DNA of 64,000 nt from DASUAS01 sp963756895 (GCA_963756895.1 CAVWPI010000011.1:248001-312000); one strand, 5' to 3'. Positions 1 through 8,598 are shown, counted from the stretch's first letter. The notes: generated from the letters alone by a model not told the origin. Program-made: numbers and translations.

Positions 1-2
1 TC

Positions 3-35
3 ATCGAGTACCTCACATTCGTGGCGAACGACTGA
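3..35 (+). CDS. 3' end of an unidentified CDS (partial)
   Basis: The first bases can be read as the last ten codons (IEYLTFVAND) of a gene entering from the left and ending in TGA at 33-35. Ten residues are too few to name a family, and other frames are also open over so short a stretch. Bases 36-126, between it and the methyltransferase stop, hold no further gene that I can support. Confidence 0.2.
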   Translation: MEYLTFVAND

Positions 36-126
36 AATATCGGGCCACGGACTGAACGGAATTGCGGATCGCGGGGAGAACCGCGCCGCAACTGCCGCGC
101 TAGCAGCACCAAGGATGGACACTCAC

Positions 127-843
127 CTAGGACGGGGTGCAGACGATGTGGTGTTGGAGGTGCTCTCCAGGTGGTGAGACGTTCTGTACTACCCAGCCCG
201 TCCCGTCAATAAGCTCGAAGGCGTAGTCGCGGGAGTACACGGCCCAGGCCAGGGGCTGAGCGGGGTCGAGGTCCACGAACGGTTCCTGCGCGACCGGGGT
301 CACCGTTGCGGGACTCAGTTCTTGGCTGACCCGATCGATGAGCCCATAGCCGTCGTCGGTCTTCTCGTTGAGGAACAACGTATAGAAGAGCCGAGTGTCG
401 GGACCTGCGTAGCGCCGTAAGAGCGTGAGCATCGCCTGGTAGTCGTGCGGGGCGAGGTGGGTGAAAACCGAGAACAGGCAGATCAGATCGAACGTCCCAA
501 GATCCAAAGCGATATCTGCAAGTGGTGAGCCCGTAGGGTTGTAGAGCTCGTTGTGCGCGTCGAGGAGGTGGTACTCGAACCTCGGGTCTTCGACGTTCTG
601 CTGGAGCCAATCGATGACTTCGCTCGACACGTCGACTCCCGTGTAGTGCTTCACGGGGACGCCACGGTCCAGGAACGCTTGTGTGAACCTGACACCGCAG
701 CCGACGTCGAGCACGTCGCTATCGCTCAAGTCCGGGATGCCAATGTGCACGCACATGTGATCGATGAGCCACACCGCCTCATCGACGACCGCTTGAGGCT
801 TCAACATCAGATTGCGGCACAACTCAAGAGGAACCCTCAGCAT
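127..843 (-). CDS. Class I SAM-dependent methyltransferase
   Basis: This is a Rossmann-fold methyltransferase of about 238 residues, probably cytosolic. Motif I (VLDVGCGVRF) lies near residue 44, the acidic loop that contacts the SAM ribose follows as GVDVS, and a motif-II-like segment is seen in FDLICLFSVFTHL. The last resembles the post-I region of family-11/25 methyltransferases. I chose the ATG at 843 because homology-like sequence begins there. An in-frame GTG at 990 would add 49 basic, low-complexity residues, and its AAGG sits too close to be a good ribosome binding site. The substrate cannot be told from sequence. The gene stands alone, converging on nothing and separated by about 230 bp from the tRNA gene. 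Confidence 0.75.
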   Translation of the reverse strand: MLRVPLELCRNLMLKPQAVVDEAVWLIDHMCVHIGIPDLSDSDVLDVGCGVRFTQAFLDRGVPVKHYTGVDVSSEVIDWLQQNVEDPRFEYHLLDAHNELYNPTGSPLADIALDLGTFDLICLFSVFTHLAPHDYQAMLTLLRRYAGPDTRLFYTLFLNEKTDDGYGLIDRVSQELSPATVTPVAQEPFVDLDPAQPLAWAVYSRDYAFELIDGTGWVVQNVSPPGEHLQHHIVCTPS

Positions 844-1033
844 CGGACCAGCCTGCCCCGCCGGAGAGCGTCGCGCCACCACATCCGTTTGCGCCCGAAC
901 GATCCGTGACGGAGCTCGCACGCTCGGCATCCAGGTGCCCGTGTGCCCCACATCGGGGCGACCGAACCCCGAGACCACGACGGTTTTCACCCTTCCGCGG
1001 GATGCACGCGGATCGCATCGGCCTGAGACGCGC

Positions 1034-1060
1034 GTCAGCGGCCCGCGCGGGGCCGCTGAC
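1034..1060 (-). terminator. Stem-loop 3' of tRNA-Pro
   Basis: A perfect 11-bp inverted repeat (1034-1044 with 1050-1060) closes a 5-nt loop, 12 nt beyond the CCA end of the tRNA on the minus strand. There is no U-tract, as is common for actinobacterial terminators. Transcription termination or a processing boundary is inferred from position. Confidence 0.6.
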
Positions 1061-1072
1061 CTGCACCTTCGA

Positions 1073-1150
1073 TGGTCGGGATGCCGGGATTTGAACCCGG
1101 GACCTCAGCGTCCCGAACGCTGCGCGCTAACCAAGCTGCGCTACATCCCG
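1073..1150 (-). tRNA. tRNA-Pro, anticodon CGG, CCA encoded
   Basis: Read on the minus strand, the gene starts CGGGATG and ends CATCCCG-A-CCA, giving a full 7-bp acceptor stem, discriminator A and an encoded CCA. The T arm contains GGTTCAAATCC and the D arm AGCGCAGCTTGGTTAGCGC. The anticodon stem CAGCG/CGCTG encloses the loop TTCGGGA, so the anticodon is CGG and decodes the proline codon CCG, which is frequent in this G+C-rich genome. A -10-like TAGGAT lies at 1163-1168 upstream. Confidence 0.97.
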
Positions 1151-1165
1151 AAGGGAGACGAAATC

Positions 1166-1555
1166 CTATCTGACGGTCGATTCGACCTCACGAGCGAGCA
1201 GCTCGTCGACGGTGCGGCGGAGCGTGCCCGGATCGACCGGCTTCACCAGCTCGGCGTCGGCGTCGACCCGCTTGGCCAGGAACCGGTCGGCCTCCCGGTC
1301 GAGGAGCAACAGGATCGACGTGTCGGGGATGCGACCGGCGGATCCTTCGAGCCGCAGGTCGATGGCGACGGCGAGGCCGCCCATGTTGCCGATCTGCATG
1401 TCGAGGATGCAGAGGTCGGGGCGCTCCGTGCCCACGACGTCGCGGACGTCCTGACCCCGGGTGACCTCGACGACCTGCTGGCCACGAGCGGTGCACGCGG
1501 ACTTCACGAGGTCACGGACCCACTTGGCATCGGCGGCGACGACGATCGTGCTCAC
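1166..1555 (-). CDS. Stand-alone response-regulator receiver domain
   Basis: The 129-residue product is a single CheY-like receiver with no output domain. The likely phosphoacceptor aspartate is in CILDMQIGNMGG near residue 52, and the conserved lysine is in LVKPVDP near residue 105. The usual paired acidic residues of the N-terminal loop are weak here: the chain reads VVAADAKWVRDL. No histidine kinase is encoded nearby, so the partner is unknown. The gene lies between the tRNA and the ArsA-like pair and is transcribed with them, 11 bp downstream of the second ATPase, so it may be the last gene of that operon. Confidence 0.85.
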   Translation of the reverse strand: MSTIVVAADAKWVRDLVKSACTARGQQVVEVTRGQDVRDVVGTERPDLCILDMQIGNMGGLAVAIDLRLEGSAGRIPDTSILLLLDREADRFLAKRVDADAELVKPVDPGTLRRTVDELLAREVESTVR

Positions 1556-1566
1556 GGGGCCAGACG

Positions 1567-2695
1567 CTAGTCGGCACCCATGAGGTGGTTCCCGACCGCG
1601 CGCAGCGCCGCGAAGTCGTGGACGTCGTGCCCGAGCTCGGGGACGTGGGCCACCGACGCGTCGCCGATCCGGTGCTCGAGCCCCGCGAGCTCCGCTCGCT
1701 CGCGCACGGCGACCTCGTCGAGGTCGGCGAGGTTGGCGTAGTGCGCGGCCAGGCGGTCCGACGCCTCGCTCCGGCGGGCCGCGAGCTCGCGCGCCCGGTC
1801 ACGGAGGGTCGCGGGTTCGGCGTCGCAGTAGCGCTCGTGGATCCGATTGACGATCAGCGCGTCGACCGTGAACTCGCCGTCGGCCAGCCGCCGGGCGAAG
1901 TACTCGGCCTCTTCCACCGCGTCGCGCCGCGGTGACGTGACGAGGACGAACGCGGTGTCGTCGGCCGCGAGCAGCTCCATCACCTGTCCGGCACGCTCGC
2001 GGAAGCCGTCCTCCATGCCCTCGAACGCGCGGAAGAACGCCACTACGTCGTCGACTGCTTCGGTGCCGACGACGCGTGAGATGGTGCGGAGGAACGCCTG
2101 TGCGGCCATGCCGCCGACGCGCACGACGCCTCTCGTCGGCACCATCAACATGCGGAAGACGCGGTTGTCGAGCAGTCGGGTCAGACGACGCGGCGCGTCG
2201 AGGAAGTCGAGCGCGTGCCGCGTCGGTGGCGTGTCGACGACGATGAGATCGAAGCCACCGCGGTCGTGCAGCTCGTACAGCTTCTCCATCGCCATGTACT
2301 CCTGGGTGCCCGACAGCGCGCCGGCGATGTTGCGGTAGAAGCGGTTCTCGAGGATGCCCGTGGCCTGCTCGTCGTTGCGCGGCGTACGTCTGGACGAGTT
2401 GGTCGAACGTGGTCTCGGTGTCGAGCATGAGCGCGTGGAGCCGTCCGCCCGGCACCGCGTCGTGGGCGGGATCCCAACGCTCGCGCGCGATCTCGTGCGC
2501 CGAGTTCGACAGGTGCTCGAGGCCCAGCGTGTTGGCGAGCCGCTTGGCCGGGTCGATGGTGACGACGACCGCGTTCCGGCCACGGCGCGCGCCTTCGATG
2601 GCGAGGGTCGCCGCCGTCGTGGTCTTGCCGACACCACCCGTGCCACAGCAGAGGATGACGTGGCGCTCGGTGACGAGCTCGGCCGGCGCGGTCAC
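1567..2695 (-). CDS. ArsA/Get3-like anion-pump ATPase, second copy (frameshift)
   Basis: A member of the ArsA/GET3 SIMIBI ATPases, related in order to mycobacterial Rv3680. The N-terminal part (2695 to about 2385) carries the P-loop GTGGVGKTT near residues 18-26 and the switch segment TIDPAKRLA. The rest (about 2380 to 1567) is in another frame, with VVDTPPTRHALDFL (switch II) and a helical C-terminus. One extra base near 2380 splits the gene, and removing it joins QTYA to NDEQATG. The lysine that marks the deviant Walker A of this family is replaced by Thr19, unlike the first copy. The GTG start at 2695 overlaps the upstream stop (GTGA), so the two are translationally coupled. The two copies probably form a heterodimer. 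Confidence 0.85.
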
Positions 2696-3639
2696 GACGT
2701 GCCGATGTCGGCCAGCGCGCCGATGCCGAGCACCAGCTCGTCGGCCAGCAACTCGATCTCGGTGGGTCCGACGTCGGCGGTGAAGAAGTAGGGGAGGCGC
2801 AGCTGTGGCAGCGCGAGCCGCTCGGCGAGACGTACGCGCTGCTCGTCCTGGCGACGGGCAAGGTCGGCGCGGAACGTGGCCGCGCCGATGAACGCGTCCC
2901 GCTCGGTCGGGGTGATCGCCACCCCGGCGAGCGCGGCGTCGTCCTCCACGTCGCCGTCGAGCGCGAGCGGGGGGATGCACTGGTTCACGACGATCGGGCC
3001 CAGGGCGACGCCGGCGCGGTCCTCGACCGCGTACGCGGTGTCGACCAACTCGTTGACCGGGGTCTCCTCGGGCAGCGTCACCAGGAGCACCTGGCATCGG
3101 CTCGAGTCGGAGAGCAGCTCGACCACCTCGGCGGCCTGCTTCTGGATGGGCCCGACCTTCACCGCGTCGAGCAGCCCCCGGGCCGAGAGGAGGAACGAGA
3201 CGGCGTGCCCGGCCGCCGGTGCGTCGAGCACGATCAGATCGGCGGCGCGAGCCTGCTCGAGCTGCTTCACCTTGCCGAGCACGAGGATGTCGCGCATGCC
3301 GGGCACCGCGGTCGCGACCACGTCGAGGGCACCCGACCGAGTGAGACGCTTCGAGATCCGTCGCATACCGTGGGCATCGAGGTACTCGAGCAGGGCGTCG
3401 TCGGGGGTGAGGGTCCGGGCCCGCACCCGCGGTCGGAGCTCCGCTTCCTCGTAGGTGAGCGGAGCTTCGCCGAAGCACGCCGCCAATCCCGATTTGCCCT
3501 CGACCTCGACGATCAGCACGCTCATCCCCGTGCGGGCCGCTGCGGTGGCCAGCGCGGCGGTCACCGTCGTCTTGCCGACCCCACCCTTGCCCGCCACGAT
3601 CACGACCCGGGAGGCCGCGCAGAAGCGCTCGAGGTCCAT
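2692..3639 (-). CDS. ArsA/Get3-like anion-pump ATPase, first copy
   Basis: This is an intact SIMIBI ATPase of about 315 residues. The deviant Walker A GKGGVGKTT is at residues 17-25, with both the signature lysine (K18) and the catalytic lysine (K23). LIVLDAPAAGHAVSFL near residue 135 matches switch II of the family. The start was set at ATG 3639 (MDLERFCAA), 16 residues ahead of the P-loop; an open frame runs further up to 3792 but is low-complexity and overlaps the divergent NfeD gene. No ArsB, ArsC or ArsR is present, so arsenite efflux is unlikely. In mycobacteria the equivalent pair sits beside whiB4, as here. Confidence 0.88.
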   Translation of the reverse strand: MDLERFCAASRVVIVAGKGGVGKTTVTAALATAAARTGMSVLIVEVEGKSGLAACFGEAPLTYEEAELRPRVRARTLTPDDALLEYLDAHGMRRISKRLTRSGALDVVATAVPGMRDILVLGKVKQLEQARAADLIVLDAPAAGHAVSFLLSARGLLDAVKVGPIQKQAAEVVELLSDSSRCQVLLVTLPEETPVNELVDTAYAVEDRAGVALGPIVVNQCIPPLALDGDVEDDAALAGVAITPTERDAFIGAATFRADLARRQDEQRVRLAERLALPQLRLPYFFTADVGPTEIELLADELVLGIGALADIGTS

Positions 3640-3688
3640 GGTCACCGATGCTACGGGAGTCCCCATCTTGCGCCGGGTGCGTGTCGGC

Positions 3689-5072
3689 ATGCGTCGCGGT
3701 GTCGCACTGCTCGCGATCGTCGTCGCGGTCTCGGTGCTCGCGCTCGACACCCTCGCCGGCGCGGCAACGCCGCCGGTCGGCAAGCGCGGCATCGACGTCG
3801 TGCAGATCGAGGGCTACCTCGACCCGCCCAACGTCTCGCTGATCCTCGACGCCATCGCGGAGGCCAACGCACGGCGATCGACGCTGCTGATCCTGCAGGT
3901 CAAGTCGTCGGGCGCGATCGACACCGACATCGAAGAGGTGGTGCGGGCGATCCAGCGGTCCCGCGTCCCCGTCGCCGTGTGGGTGGGCCCGTCGGGCGCC
4001 GACGCCAAGGGCGCGGCCACGATCCTGCTGCAGGCTGCGCACCTGGCGTTCGTCTCGCCGGGGTCCGGAGCCGGACCCGGCCAACCGGTTCGCCTCGACG
4101 ACCCCGGCGCGAGCACGCGCGGTGGGCGTCGCCGACCGCCTGGCGGCGTTGGCCGAGCGCAACGGTCGCGATCCTGAGGGCGCACGCAAGCTCGCGAGCA
4201 CGCGGCTGGGCTCGCGCGCGGCGCGCGCCGTCGGCGCCACCGACGGCGTTCGCCCCACCATCGGCGAGCTCATCGTGCAGCTCGACAAGAAGAAGGTCAC
4301 GACCGCGGCGGGCGAGCTCACGCTCTCGACCGCCACGGTGATCGGCGCGGGCAAGGATCGGCGCCGTCAGCCCAACCAGGAAGTCGTGTTCAACCGGCTC
4401 GGCCTCGGCGAGTCGCTGCTGCACCGGTTGATCAGCCCGTCGATCGCGTACTTCCTGATCGTCGTCGGGCTCGCGCTGATCGTGTTCGAGTTCTACACCG
4501 CGTCCATCGGCCTCGCCGGTCTGGTCGGTGCGCTGTGCCTCATCGGCGCGTTCGTGGGCTTCTCGCACCTCCCGGTGCACTGGTGGGCGCTCGGGCTCCT
4601 CTTCGTCTCGCTGTTCGGGTTCGCCATCGACGTGCAGGCCGGTGGCCTCGGCATCTGGACCCTCATCGCCACCGTCTGCCTCGTCACCGGCTCCTGGTTC
4701 CTCTACGGCGGCGCCTCGCCGCTGCGCCCGTCGTGGTGGGTGTTCGTCGTGGTGATCGGCGGGACCATGCTCTTCATGATCGGAGGCATGACCGCCATGA
4801 TCCGGTCCCGGTTCTCGACGCCCACGGTGGGCCGCGAAGGCATGGTCGGCGAGGACGGCGTGGCCGAGGTGGCCGTCGACCCCGACGGGGTCGTCCTCAT
4901 CCGGGGCGCCCGTTGGCGGGCCCGCACCAACCGGGCCACGCCGATCGAGGCCGGTCAGCCGGTGAAGGTCGTGTCGGTCGAAGGCCTGGTGCTCGAGGTC
5001 GAACCGCCCGAGGGCGGGGCCGAGGACTACCGCGACCGGGCCCGCAACCGACGGTCGAAATCCCACGACTGA
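3689..5072 (+). CDS. NfeD-family membrane protein with ClpP-like N-terminus (frameshift)
   Basis: A long-type NfeD protein. A signal peptide (MRRGVALLAIVVAVSVLAL) precedes a ClpP/crotonase-like domain, then about four membrane helices (from SIAYFLIVVGLALIVFEFY) and a C-terminal OB-fold NfeDC domain (TVGREGMVGEDGVAEV). NfeD proteins work with stomatin-like partners in membrane quality control, and none is encoded here. One extra base near 4121 breaks the frame; the second half is continuous to 5072. In the segment aligning with the catalytic-serine loop the window has AKGAAT where active members have ASAGT, and no lysine aligns with the catalytic lysine. The protease domain may therefore be inactive. 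It is divergent from the ArsA pair by about 50 bp. Confidence 0.82.
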
Positions 5073-5113
5073 GATCTGACCCCTTGTCAGATCCGGGGCG
5101 GTCGGAGTAGGTT
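5073..5113 (+). promoter_or_regulatory. Candidate whiB promoter with inverted repeat
   Basis: An inverted repeat GATCTGA-N7-TCAGATC (5073-5093) spans the nfeD stop. A promoter-like pair TTGTCA (5084-5089), 18 bp, TAGGTT (5108-5113) follows, placing a start about 35 nt before the whiB GTG. The repeat overlaps the -35, so it could act as an operator or as a weak terminator for nfeD. This is from sequence only. Confidence 0.4.
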
Positions 5114-5149
5114 CCGCGCCGCGAGGCACTCCGAAGGGGGAGGGGGTCC

Positions 5150-5410
5150 GTGGTCGTCAACACACTCGACACGTGGCGGACGCGTGCGGCATGCCGGGGA
5201 CCGGAGACGGCCTTGTTCTTCCCGCCGTCCAGCACCGAGCGGCGCGAAGACCGTGACGTGCGCGAGGCCCGGGCCAAGGCGATCTGCCGCGAGTGCCCCG
5301 TGCAACGCGAGTGTCTCGACCACGCGGTGCAGTTCGGCGAGGCGCACGGGATCTGGGGCGGGCTGAACGAGCACGAGCGGCGCCAGCTGCTCGAGCTCAG
5401 CTACAGCTGA
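5150..5410 (+). CDS. WhiB-family Fe-S transcription factor
   Basis: The 86-residue protein has the four WhiB cysteines C15, C46, C49 and C55 (last three as C-x2-C-x5-C), which bind a [4Fe-4S] cluster. The G-[VI]-W-G-G turn that contacts the sigma factor is at residues 67-71 (GIWGG), and a basic C-terminal tail ends it. The length is normal for the family. WhiB proteins sense redox or NO and bind region 4 of the primary sigma factor. The GTG start follows a strong purine-rich site (GGGGGAGGGGG). Its place beside the ArsA pair and the metallo-hydrolase recalls the whiB4 locus of mycobacteria, so WhiB4-like is the best guess, from context only. Confidence 0.93.
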   Translation: MVVNTLDTWRTRAACRGPETALFFPPSSTERREDRDVREARAKAICRECPVQRECLDHAVQFGEAHGIWGGLNEHERRQLLELSYS

Positions 5411-5498
5411 CGGGGCCGCGGCCCGGTGACGGGCACCGACCAGCCTGCTCGCCACATCTACACTGTGCAGGTGACGGAGCGAACGAGGTTCGGCTGAC

Positions 5499-6341
5499 AT
5501 GCCCGACCTCTCGCCCGGGGTGCCCAGCGCGCTCTCGCCGCTCGTGCGCCGCATCGTGGCGCCGAATCCCGGACCGTTCACCGGACCGGGCACCAACACG
5601 TACCTCGTCGGCATCGACGAGGTCGCGGTCATCGATCCCGGGCCCGACGACAAGAGCCACATCGACGCCATCATCGGCGCGTCGATGACGGAGCGGGTGC
5701 GGTGGGTGCTGCTCACCCACACCCACCCCGACCACGCGCCCGGTACCGCGCGGCTGGTCAAGGCGACCGGTGCCGAGGTGCTGGCCTACGGCAAGCGGCT
5801 CGACAAGGACACCACCATCACGCCCGACCGCGTGATCGGTGACGGCGACGTGATCGAGGGCACCGAGTTCGGCCTCGAGGTGTTGCACACGCCCGGGCAC
5901 GCGCCCAACCACCTCTGCTTCCTGCTCGAGGAGGAGCGCGTCCTCTTCACCGGCGACACCGTGCTCGACGGCATGTTCTCGGTCGTGAGTCCCCAACGCG
6001 GCGGTGACATGAACCAGTACCTCGCGTCGCTCGGGCGCATGGAGAAGCTGCGCCTCTCCCGTCTCGCGCCCGGCCACGGCGACGTCATCGACGACGCCCG
6101 CCCGCGGATCCAGGAGTACGTCGCCCACCGCCACGACCGGGAGCGCCAGGTGCTGGCGCTGCTGGAGAAGCAGGGACCGGCGAAGATCCCCGACATGGTC
6201 ACCACGCTCTACGCCGACCGTGAGCTGCACCCGAAGCTGGTCGAGGCGGCGGGGTGGCAGCTCCACGCCCACCTCCTGAAGCTCAAGGGCGAGGGCAGGG
6301 TCGTGGGCACGTCCGTCCGCTCCGCCTGGTCGTTGGCCTGA
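5499..6341 (+). CDS. Metallo-beta-lactamase-fold hydrolase (LACTB2-like)
   Basis: The 280-residue protein carries the zinc motif H-x-H-x-D-H in LLTHTHPDHAPG (about residues 70-81), a further histidine in HTPGHAPNH, an aspartate in FTGDTVLDG and a late histidine in LAPGHGD. The C-terminal 70 residues form a helical, winged-helix-like tail (LLKLKGEGRV), as in the LACTB2/Rv3677c group. Those relatives include RNA-cleaving enzymes, but the substrate here is unknown. It lies 88 bp after whiB in the same direction. The mycobacterial homologue is also in the whiB4/ArsA neighbourhood, so the cluster order is conserved. Confidence 0.87.
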   Translation: MPDLSPGVPSALSPLVRRIVAPNPGPFTGPGTNTYLVGIDEVAVIDPGPDDKSHIDAIIGASMTERVRWVLLTHTHPDHAPGTARLVKATGAEVLAYGKRLDKDTTITPDRVIGDGDVIEGTEFGLEVLHTPGHAPNHLCFLLEEERVLFTGDTVLDGMFSVVSPQRGGDMNQYLASLGRMEKLRLSRLAPGHGDVIDDARPRIQEYVAHRHDRERQVLALLEKQGPAKIPDMVTTLYADRELHPKLVEAAGWQLHAHLLKLKGEGRVVGTSVRSAWSLA

Positions 6342-6507
6342 GGTCAGCCCGCGTACCAGATCGGGAGCGTGGGGCGCGAGACTGACTCGCCGACCGCTGG
6401 GTGTGTGGACACACCTCGGCCCGGGGTGCCAGCAAGCTGGTCGCGAGGTGCGGGCGTCGGCAGGATCGGCACGACAACGACTCTGGCCATGTTCAGGAGG
6501 AACATCC

Positions 6508-7398
6508 GTGGGCACTCACACGCGACGCTCACGCGTCGCTCGGTTCTGGGCGGCTCTGGCGGCATTCGTCGTCGTCCCCGCGACACTGGCGGTGTCGACG
6601 AGCGGGGCGGGAGCAGCCGGTTCCAACACGCTCACCGTGAAGGCGGGTGAGTACACCTACCAGCTCAAGGGCAGCCCCAAGGCTGGGTGGACCCAGATCA
6701 ACTTCGAGAACGCGGGCGTGGAAGACCACATGCTCGCGATGTTCAAGCTGAAGAAGGGCACCACGAACGCGCAGCTCAAGAAGGCCGTGCTGTCGAGCGA
6801 CCAGAACGCCCTCGAGAAGATCGCGGCCCCCGGCGGCGATCCGACCGTCTACGCGACGCCGGCGCCGCTGAGCTCGAACGCCTCGACAACCACGATGACG
6901 AAGCTCGCGGCGGGCACCTACGGGATGGTGTGCTTCTTCCCTGCACCCGACGGCTCACCGCACGCCGCGCACGGCATGTACAAGGTGTTCAGCGTCTCCG
7001 GGAAGTCGAACGCGACGCCACCGTCGGACGGCGTGAGCGAGGTGACGATCACCGACACCGGGATCACTGCGCCCTCGTCCGGCGTGCCGGCGCACGGTTG
7101 GGTCAAGGTGACGAACAATGCGACGACCGGCCGTGACCTGACCCTGGCGAAGTACACGTCGGACTCGGCGACGTTCGACCAGGCGAACGCCTACTACAAC
7201 GAGTACTTCTCGTCGGGCAAGGTGCCCGAGGGTGAGGCACCCGCGACGCTGCAGGGTGGCATCGGGGGCCTGGCGCCCGGTGGCGTCGGCTACTTCCAGG
7301 CCGACCTGGACAGCAACGGTCACTACGTCTTCGTCAGCTCGAACAACGACGCGGACAACGACCCGAACCCGCTGCACCTCGACTTCACCGCCGGCTGA
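6508..7398 (+). CDS. Secreted two-domain cupredoxin-like protein, copy 1
   Basis: The GTG start at 6508 has a good AGGAGG at 6495-6500. A Sec signal peptide ends near AGA/AG (residue 34), so the mature protein is extracytoplasmic. Two beta-sandwich-like halves follow. The first has a His in EDHMLAM and a Cys/His/Met set in VCFFPAPDGSPHAAHGM, resembling the ligands of a type-1 copper site, though the spacing is longer than in plastocyanin. The second half (from VSEVTITDTG) repeats the layout but lacks the cysteine. Copper binding is inferred. The neighbouring gene at 7639 is a clear paralogue, so this is a tandem duplication. No copper chaperone or transporter is nearby. Confidence 0.72.
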   Translation: MGTHTRRSRVARFWAALAAFVVVPATLAVSTSGAGAAGSNTLTVKAGEYTYQLKGSPKAGWTQINFENAGVEDHMLAMFKLKKGTTNAQLKKAVLSSDQNALEKIAAPGGDPTVYATPAPLSSNASTTTMTKLAAGTYGMVCFFPAPDGSPHAAHGMYKVFSVSGKSNATPPSDGVSEVTITDTGITAPSSGVPAHGWVKVTNNATTGRDLTLAKYTSDSATFDQANAYYNEYFSSGKVPEGEAPATLQGGIGGLAPGGVGYFQADLDSNGHYVFVSSNNDADNDPNPLHLDFTAG

Positions 7399-7421
7399 CT
7401 CCACTCGTCACCGATCGCCAT

Positions 7422-7445
7422 GAGCCCGGGCTTCGGCCCGGGCTC
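7422..7445 (+). terminator. Terminator after cupredoxin-like copy 1
   Basis: GAGCCCGGGC / GCCCGGGCTC form a perfect 10-bp stem with a TTCG tetraloop, 23 nt beyond the stop. There is no long U-tract. An almost identical stem ends the paralogous gene. Confidence 0.8.
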
Positions 7446-7638
7446 GTCGGCGTTCTGGCACCCTGAGCTTCGCGTCACCGCCGAAATTCTTTTCGGAAAC
7501 GACGGTGGTTTCCTCCGTGATCCACGCGTATCGCCGCGCCCGCGACCCCAAAGTGTCAGGTACCTGATGGAAGACTGATGGTGCCCGCAGAGGGGTGCGG
7601 GAGTCGAGCTGTACCCGATCTCAGGAGGGAGACATTTC

Positions 7639-8538
7639 GTGCGAAACCACACGCGACGCACCCGCGTCGCTCGACTCCGATCCCTGCCGGCGGCGGCCGC
7701 CGTCCTCGTCGTGACCGTCGCAGTGGCGATGGTGGCCGCGATGGCGGCCGCGGCCGGATCCAACACACTCGACGTGAAGGCGAGCGAATACGCGTACAAG
7801 CTGTCCGGGAAGCCCGTCGCCGGGTGGGTGAAGATCGGCTTCGACAACGTCGGGGTCGAGAACCACATGCTCGCGATCGTCGAGCTGCAGAAGGGCGTCA
7901 CCGTCGGGCAGCTGAAGAAGGCGGCGAGCTCGGACGACGACAGCGCGTTCCAGAAGATCGCGGCTCCCGGCGCGAACGAGAACGGACCGTCCGGCACGCC
8001 CGACCTCCTCGGGCCCAAGCAAGAGACGGCCACGATCACCCGGTTGCCCGCCGGTCACTACGGCATGCTCTGCTTCGTGCCCGCGCCCGACGGCACCCCG
8101 CACTTCATGAAGGGGATGATCAAGACCTTCGACGTGAAGAAGGGGAAATCCGACCTGAAGCTCCCGACGACCGTGCGGGACGCCACGCTCACCGACACGG
8201 GCATCACGTTCGACACCGACGACATCGGTCGGAACGTGACGGTGGAGGTCACCAACGACGGTCAGGCCGTGCACAGCTTCACGCTGGTGAAGGTGGACGA
8301 GGGCCACAGCCTCGACGAGGTGCGTGACTACTTCAACACGCTCTTCGGCGGCCAGGGCGATGTGTCGGCGACGCCGCCGGGACTGATCGTCGGCGGGATC
8401 TCGTCGATCGACCCCGGGAAGACGGCCTATCTGGAGCAGACGCTCGAGCCCGGTCACTACGGCTACGTCAGCACGCAGGGCGACAGCCCCGACGACGACT
8501 ACGCCAAGGGCCTCCACGGCGAGTTCGACGTCAAGTAG
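7639..8538 (+). CDS. Secreted two-domain cupredoxin-like protein, copy 2
   Basis: Paralogue of the preceding gene (299 residues), with GTG start and AGGAGG at 7623-7628. The signal peptide runs to about residue 36 (MAAAAGSN). The first half keeps the candidate metal ligands: His in ENHMLAI, and Cys, His and Met in LCFVPAPDGTPHFMKGM. The second half (LTDTGITFDTDDIG) has the same fold pattern with VHSFTLVKV but no cysteine. Shared phrases with copy 1 include KAGEY/KASEY and AGTYGM/AGHYGM. Each copy has its own ribosome site and terminator, so they could be expressed separately. Function unknown; copper handling or an electron-carrier role is a guess from ligand pattern. Confidence 0.72.
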   Translation: MRNHTRRTRVARLRSLPAAAAVLVVTVAVAMVAAMAAAAGSNTLDVKASEYAYKLSGKPVAGWVKIGFDNVGVENHMLAIVELQKGVTVGQLKKAASSDDDSAFQKIAAPGANENGPSGTPDLLGPKQETATITRLPAGHYGMLCFVPAPDGTPHFMKGMIKTFDVKKGKSDLKLPTTVRDATLTDTGITFDTDDIGRNVTVEVTNDGQAVHSFTLVKVDEGHSLDEVRDYFNTLFGGQGDVSATPPGLIVGGISSIDPGKTAYLEQTLEPGHYGYVSTQGDSPDDDYAKGLHGEFDVK

Positions 8539-8557
8539 GCGATGGTCACGCGATCAC

Positions 8558-8581
8558 GAGCCCGGGCTCCGGCCCGGGCTC
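8558..8581. terminator. Terminator after cupredoxin-like copy 2
   Basis: The stem GAGCCCGGGC / GCCCGGGCTC with a TCCG loop repeats the hairpin at 7422-7445. It lies between two converging genes, 20 nt past the cupredoxin stop and 18 nt past the mrp stop, so it can serve both. Confidence 0.8.
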
Positions 8582-8598
8582 GGGCGCGTGACGTGCCG

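Noticed and set aside
1799..4354. Open frame of 851 codons through the ArsA genes
   Set aside because: Only its middle part is the true start of the second ATPase. The rest is out of frame with the first ATPase and NfeD.
7495..7513. Small inverted repeat GGAAAC-N7-GTTTCC before the second cupredoxin-like gene
   Set aside because: Six base pairs are too few to claim an operator, and it is far from the start.
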